A stretch of DNA of 9,074 bases. Source: an uncultured Opitutia bacterium. Its GTDB lineage: Bacteria > Verrucomicrobiota > Verrucomicrobiia > Opitutales > UBA953. The translations under genes were made by a program, and so were the position numbers. Positions within the stretch are counted from its first letter, which is position 1. The number at the start of each line of letters is the position of its first letter. Below are positions 1 through 5,945 of the stretch, piece after piece. Where the stretch lies: the NCBI GenBank assembly GCA_903921665.1, contig CAIXQT010000380.1, positions 1 through 9,074 of the forward strand. The letters run 5' to 3'. Below the pieces are notes generated by a model. That model worked only from the letters and a program-made list of their open reading frames with translations, did not search any database and was not told the DNA's origin.

Positions 1-31
1 CCTTAACCCGAAAGAAGAAAGAGGAAATTGA

Positions 32-547
32 ATGAGCCGCCTTTGCCTTATTATCGAGAAGTGGGCGCCCCTGGCTACCGCCGCGGCGCTTCTCATGTTC
101 ACCTTGAGCCTTTTCGGCTGCACGATTGCCCCGGCGCCTCTTTTCGCCCCGGCCCCTATCCAGGTAGCGCAACCCCCGCAGGAACTCGCCCCGGCGAGCG
201 TCCAGGGCATGGTCGCCCCGATTGTCGCCCCGGTAAGCAAGCAAGCCCAGGTGACTATTGCCGCCACTAAATCGGCCGGCTCCCTTAATGCCTGGGGAGC
301 GATTGCTATCATCGTCGGCGCGATCTGTTGCGCCGTCCCGGCCGTCCCCAACGGACTTGGTTTCGGCATGATTGCCGGCGGCCTTATCTGCGTCTTAGCC
401 GGCATCCTTCTCCCGGTGTATTCCGTTTGGATCGGTTGGGGTCTAGTCGGCGCCGTCGCGCTCTTCTACCTTGGCCGGCTCAAGCTGCAACGCGACGAAG
501 CAAACCTCTTCGGGGCCCCTCAAAGCAAATTTCCTAACAATGCCTAA
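32..547 (+). CDS. Multi-helix membrane protein with lipobox-like N-terminus
   Basis: A 171-residue protein I do not recognise. It begins with a hydrophobic segment (about residues 12-30) ending in LFGC, a near-match to a lipoprotein signal cleavage box (Cys30), although Phe before the Gly is unusual. A Pro/Ala/Val-rich linker (31-85) follows. Three closely spaced hydrophobic helices come next (about 86-106, 108-128, 131-149), and the tail is short and polar. The start ATG has a good Shine-Dalgarno (GAGGA at 21-25, six bases away), the best in this gene group, so this is probably the entry point for ribosomes on the polycistronic message. Its last 8 bases overlap the next gene. It is probably an envelope or virion membrane protein of the element; a lysis role (spanin or holin-like) is an alternative. 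Homology was not tested. Confidence 0.75.
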   Translation: MSRLCLIIEKWAPLATAAALLMFTLSLFGCTIAPAPLFAPAPIQVAQPPQELAPASVQGMVAPIVAPVSKQAQVTIAATKSAGSLNAWGAIAIIVGAICCAVPAVPNGLGFGMIAGGLICVLAGILLPVYSVWIGWGLVGAVALFYLGRLKLQRDEANLFGAPQSKFPNNA

Positions 548-653
548 CCTCCACAAACTCGCCCTCTGGACGGCCCTTGCCGCCGTGGCCTACTATGTCC
601 TTAGCAAAAAGGCTGAAGCCGCCGCTGAGGAAGTTTTCAACCCCCAGGACTAA
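540..653 (+). CDS. 37-residue single-helix membrane protein
   Basis: A tiny protein starting at the ATG at 540, inside the end of the preceding gene (8-base overlap), and ending in a TAATG that shares a base with the next start. It has a short N-terminus, one hydrophobic helix (about residues 7-21), a Lys pair and an acidic Ala/Glu-rich tail. The frame is open further upstream (to 471), but that would make a much longer overlap with a clearly coding gene, so I prefer 540. No ribosome-binding site is visible, so translation is probably coupled to the gene before. In size and layout it resembles minor membrane proteins of phages with an internal membrane or of filamentous phages. The function is unknown. 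Confidence 0.6.
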   Translation: MPNLHKLALWTALAAVAYYVLSKKAEAAAEEVFNPQD

Positions 654-856
654 TGAACAACGCCCTTAAATACGCCATGTATGGCGCCGGTGCTTGGTTG
701 CTCTACCGCTATTTCACTAAGCCCAAGCAGGAACCTAAAGACGTTCCTGCCAATCAGCTCCCCGGCTACGAATACAACACCGGAAACCCCAACGCCCCTG
801 TTGGCCAGGAAGTGAATAAGGCCAGCGGCTGGAAAATCTTCCCCTTGGGTGTCTAA
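653..856 (+). CDS. 67-residue protein with N-terminal membrane anchor
   Basis: It has an N-terminal hydrophobic helix (about residues 4-21, rich in Ala, Gly and aromatics) and then a Lys-rich stop sequence (TKPKQ). The rest is a polar Pro/Asn/Gly-rich domain of about 45 residues with no recognisable fold. Its ATG overlaps the TAA of the previous gene by one base (TAATG), a classic arrangement for translational coupling. Two bases separate its stop from the next start. The positive residues right after the helix suggest that the C-terminal part stays on the cytoplasmic or virion-interior side. I do not recognise the family. From its neighbours I infer a small membrane component of the element's particle or envelope. 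Confidence 0.65.
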   Translation: MNNALKYAMYGAGAWLLYRYFTKPKQEPKDVPANQLPGYEYNTGNPNAPVGQEVNKASGWKIFPLGV

Positions 857-858
857 TC

Positions 859-1056
859 ATGTCCGACTCCATTCTCTTTAAGGCCATCGCGGCCGGCGCC
901 GCGATCTTCGGCGTCCAGATCCTGCAGAAGCGCCTTCAGTATGAAAACGACCCGGTGCGTTCCCAGGATCCCATGATCCTTAAGGGCATCACTTACGGAC
1001 TTGTTGGCCTTCTTGCGCTGACTTCTTACCATTTCCTAACCCTTAAAAAATCCTAA
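859..1056 (+). CDS. 65-residue protein with two membrane helices
   Basis: The protein is a hairpin of two hydrophobic helices (about residues 5-22 and 44-62). They are joined by a polar loop of about 20 residues with several charged residues (QKRLQYENDP), and the protein ends in a basic LKKS tail. It starts two bases after the previous stop and ends three bases before the next start, so it belongs to the same transcript. No clear Shine-Dalgarno is seen. It has no recognised domain. Two-helix proteins of this size include virion membrane proteins and holins, and the sequence alone cannot separate these. Confidence 0.65.
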   Translation: MSDSILFKAIAAGAAIFGVQILQKRLQYENDPVRSQDPMILKGITYGLVGLLALTSYHFLTLKKS

Positions 1057-1059
1057 CTT

Positions 1060-1281
1060 ATGCCTGCACCTATTATTTTTGGAATTCCTTACCTGATTGA
1101 AGGGGCTATTGCCTTAGGCGGTATCTGGGGCCTTTCTTCCGTCTCTAACAGCGTCTCAAAACTTGCTGAAAGCGGAAAGACTGCGCAGGAATCAGCCTCT
1201 AACTTTTTCAGAGAGGTAATTATCCCTGGCGCACTTATTTACGCCGCTTACACCTATTACCAAAACCGGAATAAGTCTTAG
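1060..1281 (+). CDS. 73-residue protein with two hydrophobic segments
   Basis: The last gene of the rightward small-gene group. Residues 3-27 form a Gly/Ile-rich hydrophobic stretch. Residues 28-48 are a polar, Ser/Ala/Lys-rich amphipathic segment, and residues 52-67 are a second hydrophobic stretch ending in aromatic residues and a basic tail (YYQNRNKS). Its TAG stop (1279-1281) overlaps the stop of the opposing minus-strand gene (1278-1280), so the two transcripts converge with no spacer. The codons are richer in A/T than those of the chromosomal genes. The family is not recognised; by context it is a small membrane protein of the element. Confidence 0.65.
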   Translation: MPAPIIFGIPYLIEGAIALGGIWGLSSVSNSVSKLAESGKTAQESASNFFREVIIPGALIYAAYTYYQNRNKS

Positions 1282-1436
1282 TGCTTCAATCCGGCTGTAA
1301 AGGCTACCAAGTAAAGCAACACCGCACCTAGAGCGATCATCCAAAAAACGTAGCGACCTACTAAATCGCTCACAGTTTTTTCAAGTTTATCGACGCGCTC
1401 GGTTAGTTTCTGAATCTCGTTAGGATCGGGTTGCAT
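1278..1436 (-). CDS. 52-residue coiled-coil plus membrane-helix protein
   Basis: A short gene read by eye on the minus strand, with ATG at 1436-1434 and TAA at 1280-1278. The product starts with a polar segment (MQPDPNEIQK) and then has heptad-like charged and Leu/Val positions (LTERVDKLEKTVSDLV, about residues 11-26). One strong transmembrane helix follows (about 30-48), with a short KH tail. Small coiled-coil/membrane proteins of this shape occur in phages, for example as lysis or holin-like accessory proteins. The start lies 18 bases after the transposase stop, so the two could share a transcript. The stop overlaps that of the convergent plus-strand gene. The open frame with an ordered heptad-plus-helix pattern argues for a real protein. 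The function is unknown. Confidence 0.6.
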   Translation of the reverse strand: MQPDPNEIQKLTERVDKLEKTVSDLVGRYVFWMIALGAVLLYLVAFTAGLKH

Positions 1437-1454
1437 GGCAAGGGTAAGGCTGGA

Positions 1455-2144
1455 CTAGCTGCCCAGGCTGTCAACGCCCAGGGCGGCCGTCCGGGCGGCC
1501 GTTCCGCGGAAGTTGAAGAAGAACACGGCTTCCCGGAGGAACGTCTTAAACCGGTCTTTCCAGCGCAGGAAGGCGCCGTTGTAACAGGTAAGCCTCCGGC
1601 GAACCTGGCGCCATAGGTTTTCAACGCGGTTCGTGTGACCGTCGCCGCGCTTCCAAATCCCTTTCGCGTGGTTAACTTGGGAGTGTTTAAAGCCTATTTT
1701 CCCAAGCCCTAGATAGCCTTTAAAGCCGTCGGTAATGACTTTGGAGCCTTCCCTTACCTTTCGTGCGACAAATGACAGCAGGGAGGGGGCCTTGATGCTG
1801 GATGTAGTCTCCGCGACGCCTTGGCCGGTCTGCCGATCTACGGCCCCCAAGACCACTACCTTGCCTTCGTAGCTGCGGCCGCGCTTGTGGCCTACCCCTT
1901 CGCCTTTGCGTTGCTCCAGGCCAAAATAACATTCATCAACCTCGGCTTCCCCGATCTGGTCAATCTTCGGGGCGCTAATGGCTATGCACGCCCGGAAACG
2001 CCGGTAATGCCGAAGGGCCGTCAACCTGGACACGCCGGAGATTTCGGCCGCCCTGGCGCCGGAGGTTTCCGCTAACCAGAGTTTGAACAACTCTAAGACC
2101 TTAGATCGCGGCAAACGCCGACGCCAATAGTTTAGGGGGTGCAT
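1455..2144 (-). CDS. IS1595-family (IS1016/ISXO2-like) DDE transposase
   Basis: A 229-residue protein with the layout of IS1016-type members of the IS1595 family. An N-terminal helix-turn-helix region (about residues 14-50) is followed by the DDE catalytic domain. Asp70 lies in EVDECYFG, Asp139 in ITDGFKGY and Glu175 in HTNRVENLW. FKHSQVNH and a basic C-terminal helix are also typical. There is no Cys-rich zinc ribbon at the N-terminus, as expected for the IS1016 branch. I chose the ATG at 2144; an upstream in-frame TTG at 2225 is open but adds a stretch that does not look like the family. The family cuts and joins DNA using divalent metal ions. The domain is complete, so the enzyme may be active. 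It is packed 18 bases from the next gene of the element, with no room for an insertion-sequence end on that side, so it may serve the whole element. Confidence 0.88.
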   Translation of the reverse strand: MHPLNYWRRRLPRSKVLELFKLWLAETSGARAAEISGVSRLTALRHYRRFRACIAISAPKIDQIGEAEVDECYFGLEQRKGEGVGHKRGRSYEGKVVVLGAVDRQTGQGVAETTSSIKAPSLLSFVARKVREGSKVITDGFKGYLGLGKIGFKHSQVNHAKGIWKRGDGHTNRVENLWRQVRRRLTCYNGAFLRWKDRFKTFLREAVFFFNFRGTAARTAALGVDSLGS

Positions 2145-2191
2145 GGATTTATTATGGGGGAAAGACGAAAGGGTTAAAACGGCAACCCGGC

Positions 2192-2365
2192 TTAACCTGG
2201 TATAATTGCAAAACGGTTTTCCCAATCAATAGGGTTAACCCCACCGTTAACGCCCCCCTTAACGGTATGGTTAACGGTGGGGGTAAACTGACCCTTACCA
2301 AAACCCTTAGCGCGAGAGGTTGACACCACCCTTTGCCACCGTAGGTTTCTGAAGTCCGGTCGCAT
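2192..2365 (-). CDS. Doubtful 57-residue ORF across the repeat array
   Basis: An open frame upstream of the transposase on the same strand. It starts at an ATG (2365) or an in-frame TTG (2383). The first third is rich in Arg and aromatic residues (MRPDFRNLRWQRVV). The middle translates the 12-base repeats into a Val-Asn/Lys-Gly pattern with a four-residue period. It has no visible ribosome-binding site. The DNA repeat may equally be a non-coding binding array that happens to stay open because its period is a multiple of three. I list it as a possibility only. Confidence 0.2.
   Translation of the reverse strand: MRPDFRNLRWQRVVSTSRAKGFGKGQFTPTVNHTVKGGVNGGVNPIDWENRFAIIPG
2198..2206 (+). promoter_or_regulatory. 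Extended -10 promoter element (TGG TATAAT)
   Basis: A perfect TATAAT hexamer at 2201-2206 preceded by TGG, the extended -10 pattern. No good -35 lies 16-18 bases upstream, but extended -10 promoters often need none. It points rightward, away from the transposase and into the 12-base repeat array, where I see no convincing protein gene. It could start an antisense or untranslated RNA, or be chance. Confidence 0.3.
2235..2318. repeat. Seven phased 12-base repeats headed by TTAAC
   Basis: TTAAC occurs at 2235, 2247, 2259 and 2271, exactly 12 bases apart. It is followed in the same phase by degenerate units GTAAA (2283), TTACC (2295) and TTAGC (2307). The seven bases between the cores are C-rich in the left units (CCCACCG, GCCCCCC) and G-rich in the third and fourth (GGTATGG, GGTGGGG). 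The array therefore also contains a perfect 13-base inverted repeat (2239-2251 against 2270-2282). Such arrays bind replication initiators (iterons), transposases or repressors. This one sits just behind the transposase gene, close to the inferred element end, so terminal transposase sites or an origin are the leading ideas. Confidence 0.7.
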
Positions 2366-2392
2366 GGAACCCCGGCGGCTCAAGTAGCCTAG

Positions 2393-2584
2393 CCCCTAAC
2401 TTTATTCCGTAAAGACATCCCCGGAGACCGGACGGCGACCAGCGTCGGCATCTGGGCGCTCACGCCCTACGCCGCATATGCCTTCAGCCAGAAAGAACTC
2501 CCCGAAAGCACGTGGCTCAGCCTCTGCCTCTTCGGCTGGGCTTTCTTCCTCGGGACTTGGCGCGACATGCAAAGACCTGCCTGA
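2393..2584 (+). pseudogene. 3' fragment of a predicted membrane-protein gene
   Basis: From 2393 to the TGA at 2582-2584 there is an open frame of 63 codons with no ATG, GTG or TTG start of useful length and an in-frame TAG just before it (2390-2392). The product begins LFRKDIPGDR, contains hydrophobic stretches (about residues 17-31 and 40-55) and ends GTWRDMQRPA. Most codons end in G or C, as in the chromosomal genes to the right. I read it as the C-terminal end of a host gene whose 5' part was separated when the element inserted. The KDIPGDR stretch faintly recalls UbiA-type prenyltransferases, but this is too weak to name the gene. Confidence 0.5.
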
Positions 2585-2679
2585 GCCGCGAGGCTTGCCT
2601 GCGCCGCGCCTAAGGACAGCATAGCGGTGCCCCCAGATGTCGGACGTCTCCGCCGCCATCGCCTCCCCCGCCATATCGC

Positions 2680-3147
2680 ATGATCCGCTTCCTCTTCGTT
2701 TGCTTGCTCTGGGGCGTCGGCTTCCAGCCCCGAGCGGCAGCCACCTCCTCTGGCTTCGGCGGCGAACAGCTGCTCCCGTCCCGCGAACGGAGCGGACTCG
2801 AGGCGTCGATCCGCGCGCTCAGTTCGACCCTCTTCCTGCTCGCGATATTGGCACAGTTCCTCCCCGACGAGCTGGCTCTCCTGACTTCGCCGCAGCTACA
2901 CCTCTTGGCCTCAGGCGCAGCCGGCTGGATCCTCCTGATGCTCTTCCGCCCGTCTCTCCCGATGGACAGCACCGCGATCAGCACGGCGCTCTGGAGCTTC
3001 GCTGGCTACCTTCCCTATTTCCTGCTCGGCAACCTCTCGGTCATCCCACTCAAGACCTTGCTAAGCCATGTCGCGCTCGTAGCGGCCGTCATAGCGTATG
3101 GCCTTTTCCGTGACATCCGGCGTGAAATCCGGGCCGAAAGGCCATGA
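2680..3147 (+). CDS. Predicted multi-helix membrane protein
   Basis: A 155-residue protein with an N-terminal hydrophobic segment that could be a signal peptide (about residues 1-20, with an RAAA cleavage-like site). A charged stretch follows (about 30-46), then four predicted membrane helices (about 47-66, 72-88, 101-120 and 124-141) and a highly charged Arg-rich cytoplasmic tail (RDIRREIRAERP). Third codon positions are mostly G or C, so it is coding and host-like. No Shine-Dalgarno is visible before the ATG. The tail resembles the end of the neighbouring fragment (both have a Gly, two residues and then Arg-Asp after the last helix), so the two may be distant relatives or part of one locus. 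The family is not recognised. Confidence 0.6.
   Translation: MIRFLFVCLLWGVGFQPRAAATSSGFGGEQLLPSRERSGLEASIRALSSTLFLLAILAQFLPDELALLTSPQLHLLASGAAGWILLMLFRPSLPMDSTAISTALWSFAGYLPYFLLGNLSVIPLKTLLSHVALVAAVIAYGLFRDIRREIRAERP
3098..3145 (+). repeat. 9-base inverted repeat at gene end
   Basis: ATGGCCTTT (3098-3106) and AAAGGCCAT (3137-3145) are perfect reverse complements separated by 30 bases, spanning the last codons and stop of the membrane-protein gene. The sequence after it (GATTTTA) has only a short T run, so a weak terminator is possible, but the long loop makes it uncertain. Confidence 0.25.
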
Positions 3148-3234
3148 TTTTACGTTGATATGGCAGAAACCTGGGCCCATGTCCCTAGGCAATACTGAAT
3201 TGCCATCAGGGGGGCCGTAAGCACCTTTTAACCT

Positions 3235-3795
3235 ATGAAGTATCTACTCCTCCTCCTCGCACCGTTCATCGCAATGGCCGCCGAGAAAAAGGCCAAGAAG
3301 TATGACATGGGGGACTTCGACCTAGGCAAAGTAATCTCCGGGCCGACCATGACTGAAATGGCCCTAAAGGATAAGGGCATCATCATCTGCATTTGGTACC
3401 GTCACAAGGATTGGCACCCTGAGTCCGTCTTCGAGCGCCTAAAAAAAGCCGTCGATGCAACGGAAGGTAAGGTCTTCCCCATCGCGGTCGAGACCTCGAG
3501 CCTCAACATGAACAACAAGGAACTCCTCGAGCTTGAAAAACAAATCAAGAGCATGGATGTCCCTTACACGATCGTCGCAGGCCTGCGCAAGTCACCCCCG
3601 AAGTCGGCGCCGATGATTCCCTATTGCTACGTCCTCAACTCCAAGAAAGTCGTCATCTACAGCGGCCCCATGGGTAGCCCCGAGTTCAAGGATGCGATGG
3701 AGGAAGCCGCCATCCCCGTCGCAAAGCCGGGCGATAAGCCGAAGGACCCCAAGAAGGAAGAGAAGCCCAAGGCCGACCCGAAGAAGGCCGCCTGA
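3235..3795 (+). CDS. Secreted thioredoxin-fold protein without CxxC
   Basis: A 186-residue protein with a signal peptide (about residues 1-16, hydrophobic Leu core, AMAA before the likely cut). A thioredoxin-like domain (about 30-158) and a Lys/Pro/Asp-rich disordered tail (about 163-186) follow. In TlpA/thioredoxin proteins the strand IIICIWY is followed by a WCxxC active site. Here the position reads WYRHKDW with no cysteines, so it cannot do dithiol exchange there. An APMIPY segment sits where the cis-proline loop would be. It is probably periplasmic, perhaps a binding or chaperone-like variant. The gene starts after an 87-base spacer without a clear ribosome-binding site and converges on alr with two bases between the stops. 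The fold is inferred from sequence pattern only. Confidence 0.6.
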   Translation: MKYLLLLLAPFIAMAAEKKAKKYDMGDFDLGKVISGPTMTEMALKDKGIIICIWYRHKDWHPESVFERLKKAVDATEGKVFPIAVETSSLNMNNKELLELEKQIKSMDVPYTIVAGLRKSPPKSAPMIPYCYVLNSKKVVIYSGPMGSPEFKDAMEEAAIPVAKPGDKPKDPKKEEKPKADPKKAA

Positions 3796-3797
3796 GC

Positions 3798-4946
3798 TTA
3801 GGTCCGGTCGGTACGGTAGACCCGTTGCACCCGCTGGGTGAGCGTGCAGAGCGCCTCCCAAGGGATGCAGTCCGACCAGGCGCAGAACTCCGCTACGGTG
3901 ATGCGATCGGCCCCTTGCGCCCCGAGAATCGTGGCGATATCGCCGACGGCAGCGCCGGCGACGTCCGTCACGTCGACAATGGTTTGATCCATGGTCACGC
4001 GGCCGAGGATCGGGCAACGCTGGCCGCGGACGAGGAATTGGCCGCGATTGCTGGCGGCCGTCGGGACGCCGTCGCCATACCCCACGGCCACGATGGCCAC
4101 GCGAGTCGGACGCGTCAGCGTGTTGGTGCGGTTATAGCTGACCGCAGTACCCGCTGGCAGGTCCTTGACGAGGACAACCCTTGCATGGAAGGAAAGCACG
4201 GGCTCCGGACGCAGGCTGGCCAGGAACGATCCCGAGGACGGCGGAAGGCCGTACTGCATCAGCCCGACGCGCACGGCGTTGAACGGAGCTGAGGCGGAGA
4301 AGCTCTCGAGGCCGGCGCTGTTATCGGCATGGATCATCAATCCGGCGCGCACGGCGGCCGGAATCCGCTCAAGCAGCTTAAGAAAGATCGCGCGCTGTCC
4401 GGCGGTGTAAGCCGCATCGCTGTCGGCGTCGGAAAAGTGCGTATAGACACCGCGCCACTCGAAACGGGACTCCGACCGGACGAAGGTGAAGAGCGCATCT
4501 GCCTGTTCATGCCAGACGCCGGCGCGACCCATGCCGGTATCGACCTTGACATGCACCTTCGCCTTGAGGCCGGACTTCTCCGCCGACGCGGCAAGGGCCT
4601 GCGCTTCGGCCAAGGAATTCAGCGTGATATCGAGCCCTAAGGCCAGCGCCCGCGGGAGCTCACTCGGCAAGGTCGGACTCAGCAACAAGATATCGGCGTC
4701 ATGGCCGATCTCACGGAGCATGGCGGCTTCGGCGACGTTCGCCACGGCGAAGCAGTCCACCCCGGCCTGCAGGAGGCGCGTGGCCACCTCGGGCATGCCG
4801 TGACCATAAGCATTGGCCTTCACCACCGCGACGTAACGCACATGCGGAGGGAGGGCCTGCTTGATGCGACCGACGTTGCGATCGATGGCCGGCAGGTCGA
4901 TCTCGACCCAGGCGCGCGCGGCGGAGCTGTTCGACGAAGCGCTCAT
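3798..4946 (-). CDS. alr: Alanine racemase (PLP-dependent)
   Basis: It converts L-alanine to D-alanine for peptidoglycan precursors in the cytoplasm. The 382-residue product shows the full family pattern. The PLP-binding lysine (Lys43) is in VVKANAYGHG, and the N-terminal TIM-barrel continues with VKVDTGMGRAG (about 134-143). The second catalytic base, Tyr271, is in AVSYNRT, followed by VGYGDG (288-293) and GRVTMDQTIVDV (315-326) of the C-terminal beta domain. The length is normal for the family. I chose the ATG at 4946 because it overlaps the tsaB stop (ATGA, 4943-4946), a coupled start. The frame is open upstream to 5063, but those residues lie inside tsaB and do not look like Alr. It is the last gene of the six-gene minus-strand operon. 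Confidence 0.96.
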   Translation of the reverse strand: MSASSNSSAARAWVEIDLPAIDRNVGRIKQALPPHVRYVAVVKANAYGHGMPEVATRLLQAGVDCFAVANVAEAAMLREIGHDADILLLSPTLPSELPRALALGLDITLNSLAEAQALAASAEKSGLKAKVHVKVDTGMGRAGVWHEQADALFTFVRSESRFEWRGVYTHFSDADSDAAYTAGQRAIFLKLLERIPAAVRAGLMIHADNSAGLESFSASAPFNAVRVGLMQYGLPPSSGSFLASLRPEPVLSFHARVVLVKDLPAGTAVSYNRTNTLTRPTRVAIVAVGYGDGVPTAASNRGQFLVRGQRCPILGRVTMDQTIVDVTDVAGAAVGDIATILGAQGADRITVAEFCAWSDCIPWEALCTLTQRVQRVYRTDRT

Positions 4947-5587
4947 GAGCGGTGGCGCTCCCCGGACCAGGTCGCAAAATCGTTGGCGACGTTCAACGCA
5001 TCGGGGCGCGGCTCTTCGCGCAGGAAACCAGGCTGAGCGAAAAAGACCGGCAAGGCCGACCAAGGATGGGCGACGGCGACATGCGTCGTCAGCACGCCGG
5101 GCGCGGCTTCGCTCGAGGCGAGCACGCGACGGCCCGAAGCGTTAAGTTCCACGGCCTCGGCTTCGAATGGCACGCCAAGGGAGCCGTCGGCGGCCACCTC
5201 GAGCGCATGCCAGCGTTTCAGGCGGGATTCGGCGGCGACAAGGAACGGACCTTTCTCGCCGGCGGCGAGCGCGGAGCGAGCAAGACCGGCAAGGGATTCC
5301 CAGACGAAGATCGGACGCGGTTCGAGCGCGGACCACGAACGGACGGCGAGCGCAGCGATGCGGATGCCGAGCACGGAGCCGGGACCGACGCACAGCGCGA
5401 AAGAACGGATATCGCCGAGCTTCAGCCTGGCTTCGGCCAAAGCGGTTTCGACGCAACCGAAGAGGCCTTCCAAGGCGCCATCCGGCGAGATGCCCTGCCC
5501 CACCCAACGCCCGCCCGAGAGAACTCCCACCCGGATTCCGGCGCGGGCGGAGCCGTCGAGGACGAGGCAGGGTTCGGACGCGCTCAT
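4943..5587 (-). CDS. tsaB: tRNA t6A modification protein TsaB
   Basis: TsaB is the non-catalytic ASKHA-fold partner of TsaD in making threonylcarbamoyl-adenosine at position 37 of ANN-decoding tRNAs. The 214-residue protein shows the N-terminal beta hairpin pattern (CLVLDGSARAGIRVGVL, about residues 7-23). It also has the family signature in a varied form, GPGSVLGIR (68-76), where most members have GPGSFTGLR. The C-terminal half is divergent, as is usual. I chose the ATG at 5587, four bases after the HIT-gene stop and with GAGG close upstream, rather than an in-frame start at 5623 that would overlap that gene. Its TGA overlaps the alr start. TsaD, TsaC and TsaE are not in the window. Confidence 0.9.
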   Translation of the reverse strand: MSASEPCLVLDGSARAGIRVGVLSGGRWVGQGISPDGALEGLFGCVETALAEARLKLGDIRSFALCVGPGSVLGIRIAALAVRSWSALEPRPIFVWESLAGLARSALAAGEKGPFLVAAESRLKRWHALEVAADGSLGVPFEAEAVELNASGRRVLASSEAAPGVLTTHVAVAHPWSALPVFFAQPGFLREEPRPDALNVANDFATWSGERHRS

Positions 5588-5591
5588 GACC

Positions 5592-5939
5592 TCAGCCTGG
5601 CGGCCAATCGAGGGCGCGTCCACCCAGCAGATGAACGTGGAGGTGCGGGACCGTCTCGCCGCCGTCGGGACCGTTGTTGATCACGACCCGGAAACCCTTG
5701 GCCAAGCCGAGCTGACGGGAAAGCTGACCGGCCACGAGCAGCAGATGCCCGAGGGCGGCCTGATCTTCGGAGGAAGCTTCGGCGACGCGCGGGATGGGCT
5801 TACGAGGGACGATCAGGACATGCGTCGGAGCCTGCGGAGCGATATCATGGAAGGCCACGCACACGGCATCCTCATGGATGAGCTTCGCGGGAATCTCCTT
5901 GTCGGCGATCTTCTGGAACAGCGTCTTCGGGGCGCTCAT
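5592..5939 (-). CDS. HIT-family (Hint-like) nucleotide hydrolase
   Basis: A 115-residue histidine-triad protein of the Hint/PKCI branch. Members are small cytoplasmic homodimers that hydrolyse purine nucleoside phosphoramidates and adenylated amino acids or lysine adducts. The N-terminal FQKIADKEIPAKL and the HVLIVPRKPI strand are typical. The triad is HLHVHLL at residues 99-105 (His99, His101, His103), followed by the GGRALDWPPG tail. The length is normal. It starts six bases after the preceding gene's stop and ends four bases before tsaB. The true substrate is unknown. Confidence 0.93.
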   Translation of the reverse strand: MSAPKTLFQKIADKEIPAKLIHEDAVCVAFHDIAPQAPTHVLIVPRKPIPRVAEASSEDQAALGHLLLVAGQLSRQLGLAKGFRVVINNGPDGGETVPHLHVHLLGGRALDWPPG

Positions 5940-5945
5940 GGAAAG

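Larger units (their letters stand above)
1..2390. mobile_element. Right-hand part of an integrated virus-like element
   Basis: This stretch differs from the rest of the window. Its genes are very short, mostly membrane proteins, packed with overlaps or gaps of 1-3 bases. They use many A/T-ending codons, whereas the chromosomal genes from 2680 onward end mostly in G or C. The stretch includes an IS1595-like transposase gene and a 12-base repeat array near its right end, and it is followed by a gene fragment without a 5' end (2393-2584). I infer that the element's right end lies between about 2320 and 2395. The left end is outside the window. The set of small membrane proteins fits a tailless membrane-containing phage, or alternatively an inovirus-like element, but no capsid, packaging or replication gene is present to prove it. 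No flanking direct repeat can be shown because only one end is visible. Confidence 0.45.

Noticed and set aside
2235..2318. CRISPR array
   Set aside because: The repeat is only 12 bases with a conserved core of five. There are no unique spacers of 25-40 bases and no cas genes nearby.
2320..2400. tRNA gene or tRNA-end attachment site at the element junction
   Set aside because: I could not find a cloverleaf, a T-loop consensus or a CCA end on either strand.
2637..3113. Plus-strand open frame overlapping the 2680-3147 membrane protein in another frame
   Set aside because: Its translation is Arg/Pro-rich without structure. The chosen frame gives a signal-like N-terminus, four helices and a G/C third-position bias.
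4952..5680. Plus-strand open frame opposite tsaB
   Set aside because: Low-complexity Gly/Arg/Asp-rich translation, and the opposite strand carries TsaB motifs with proper operon spacing.
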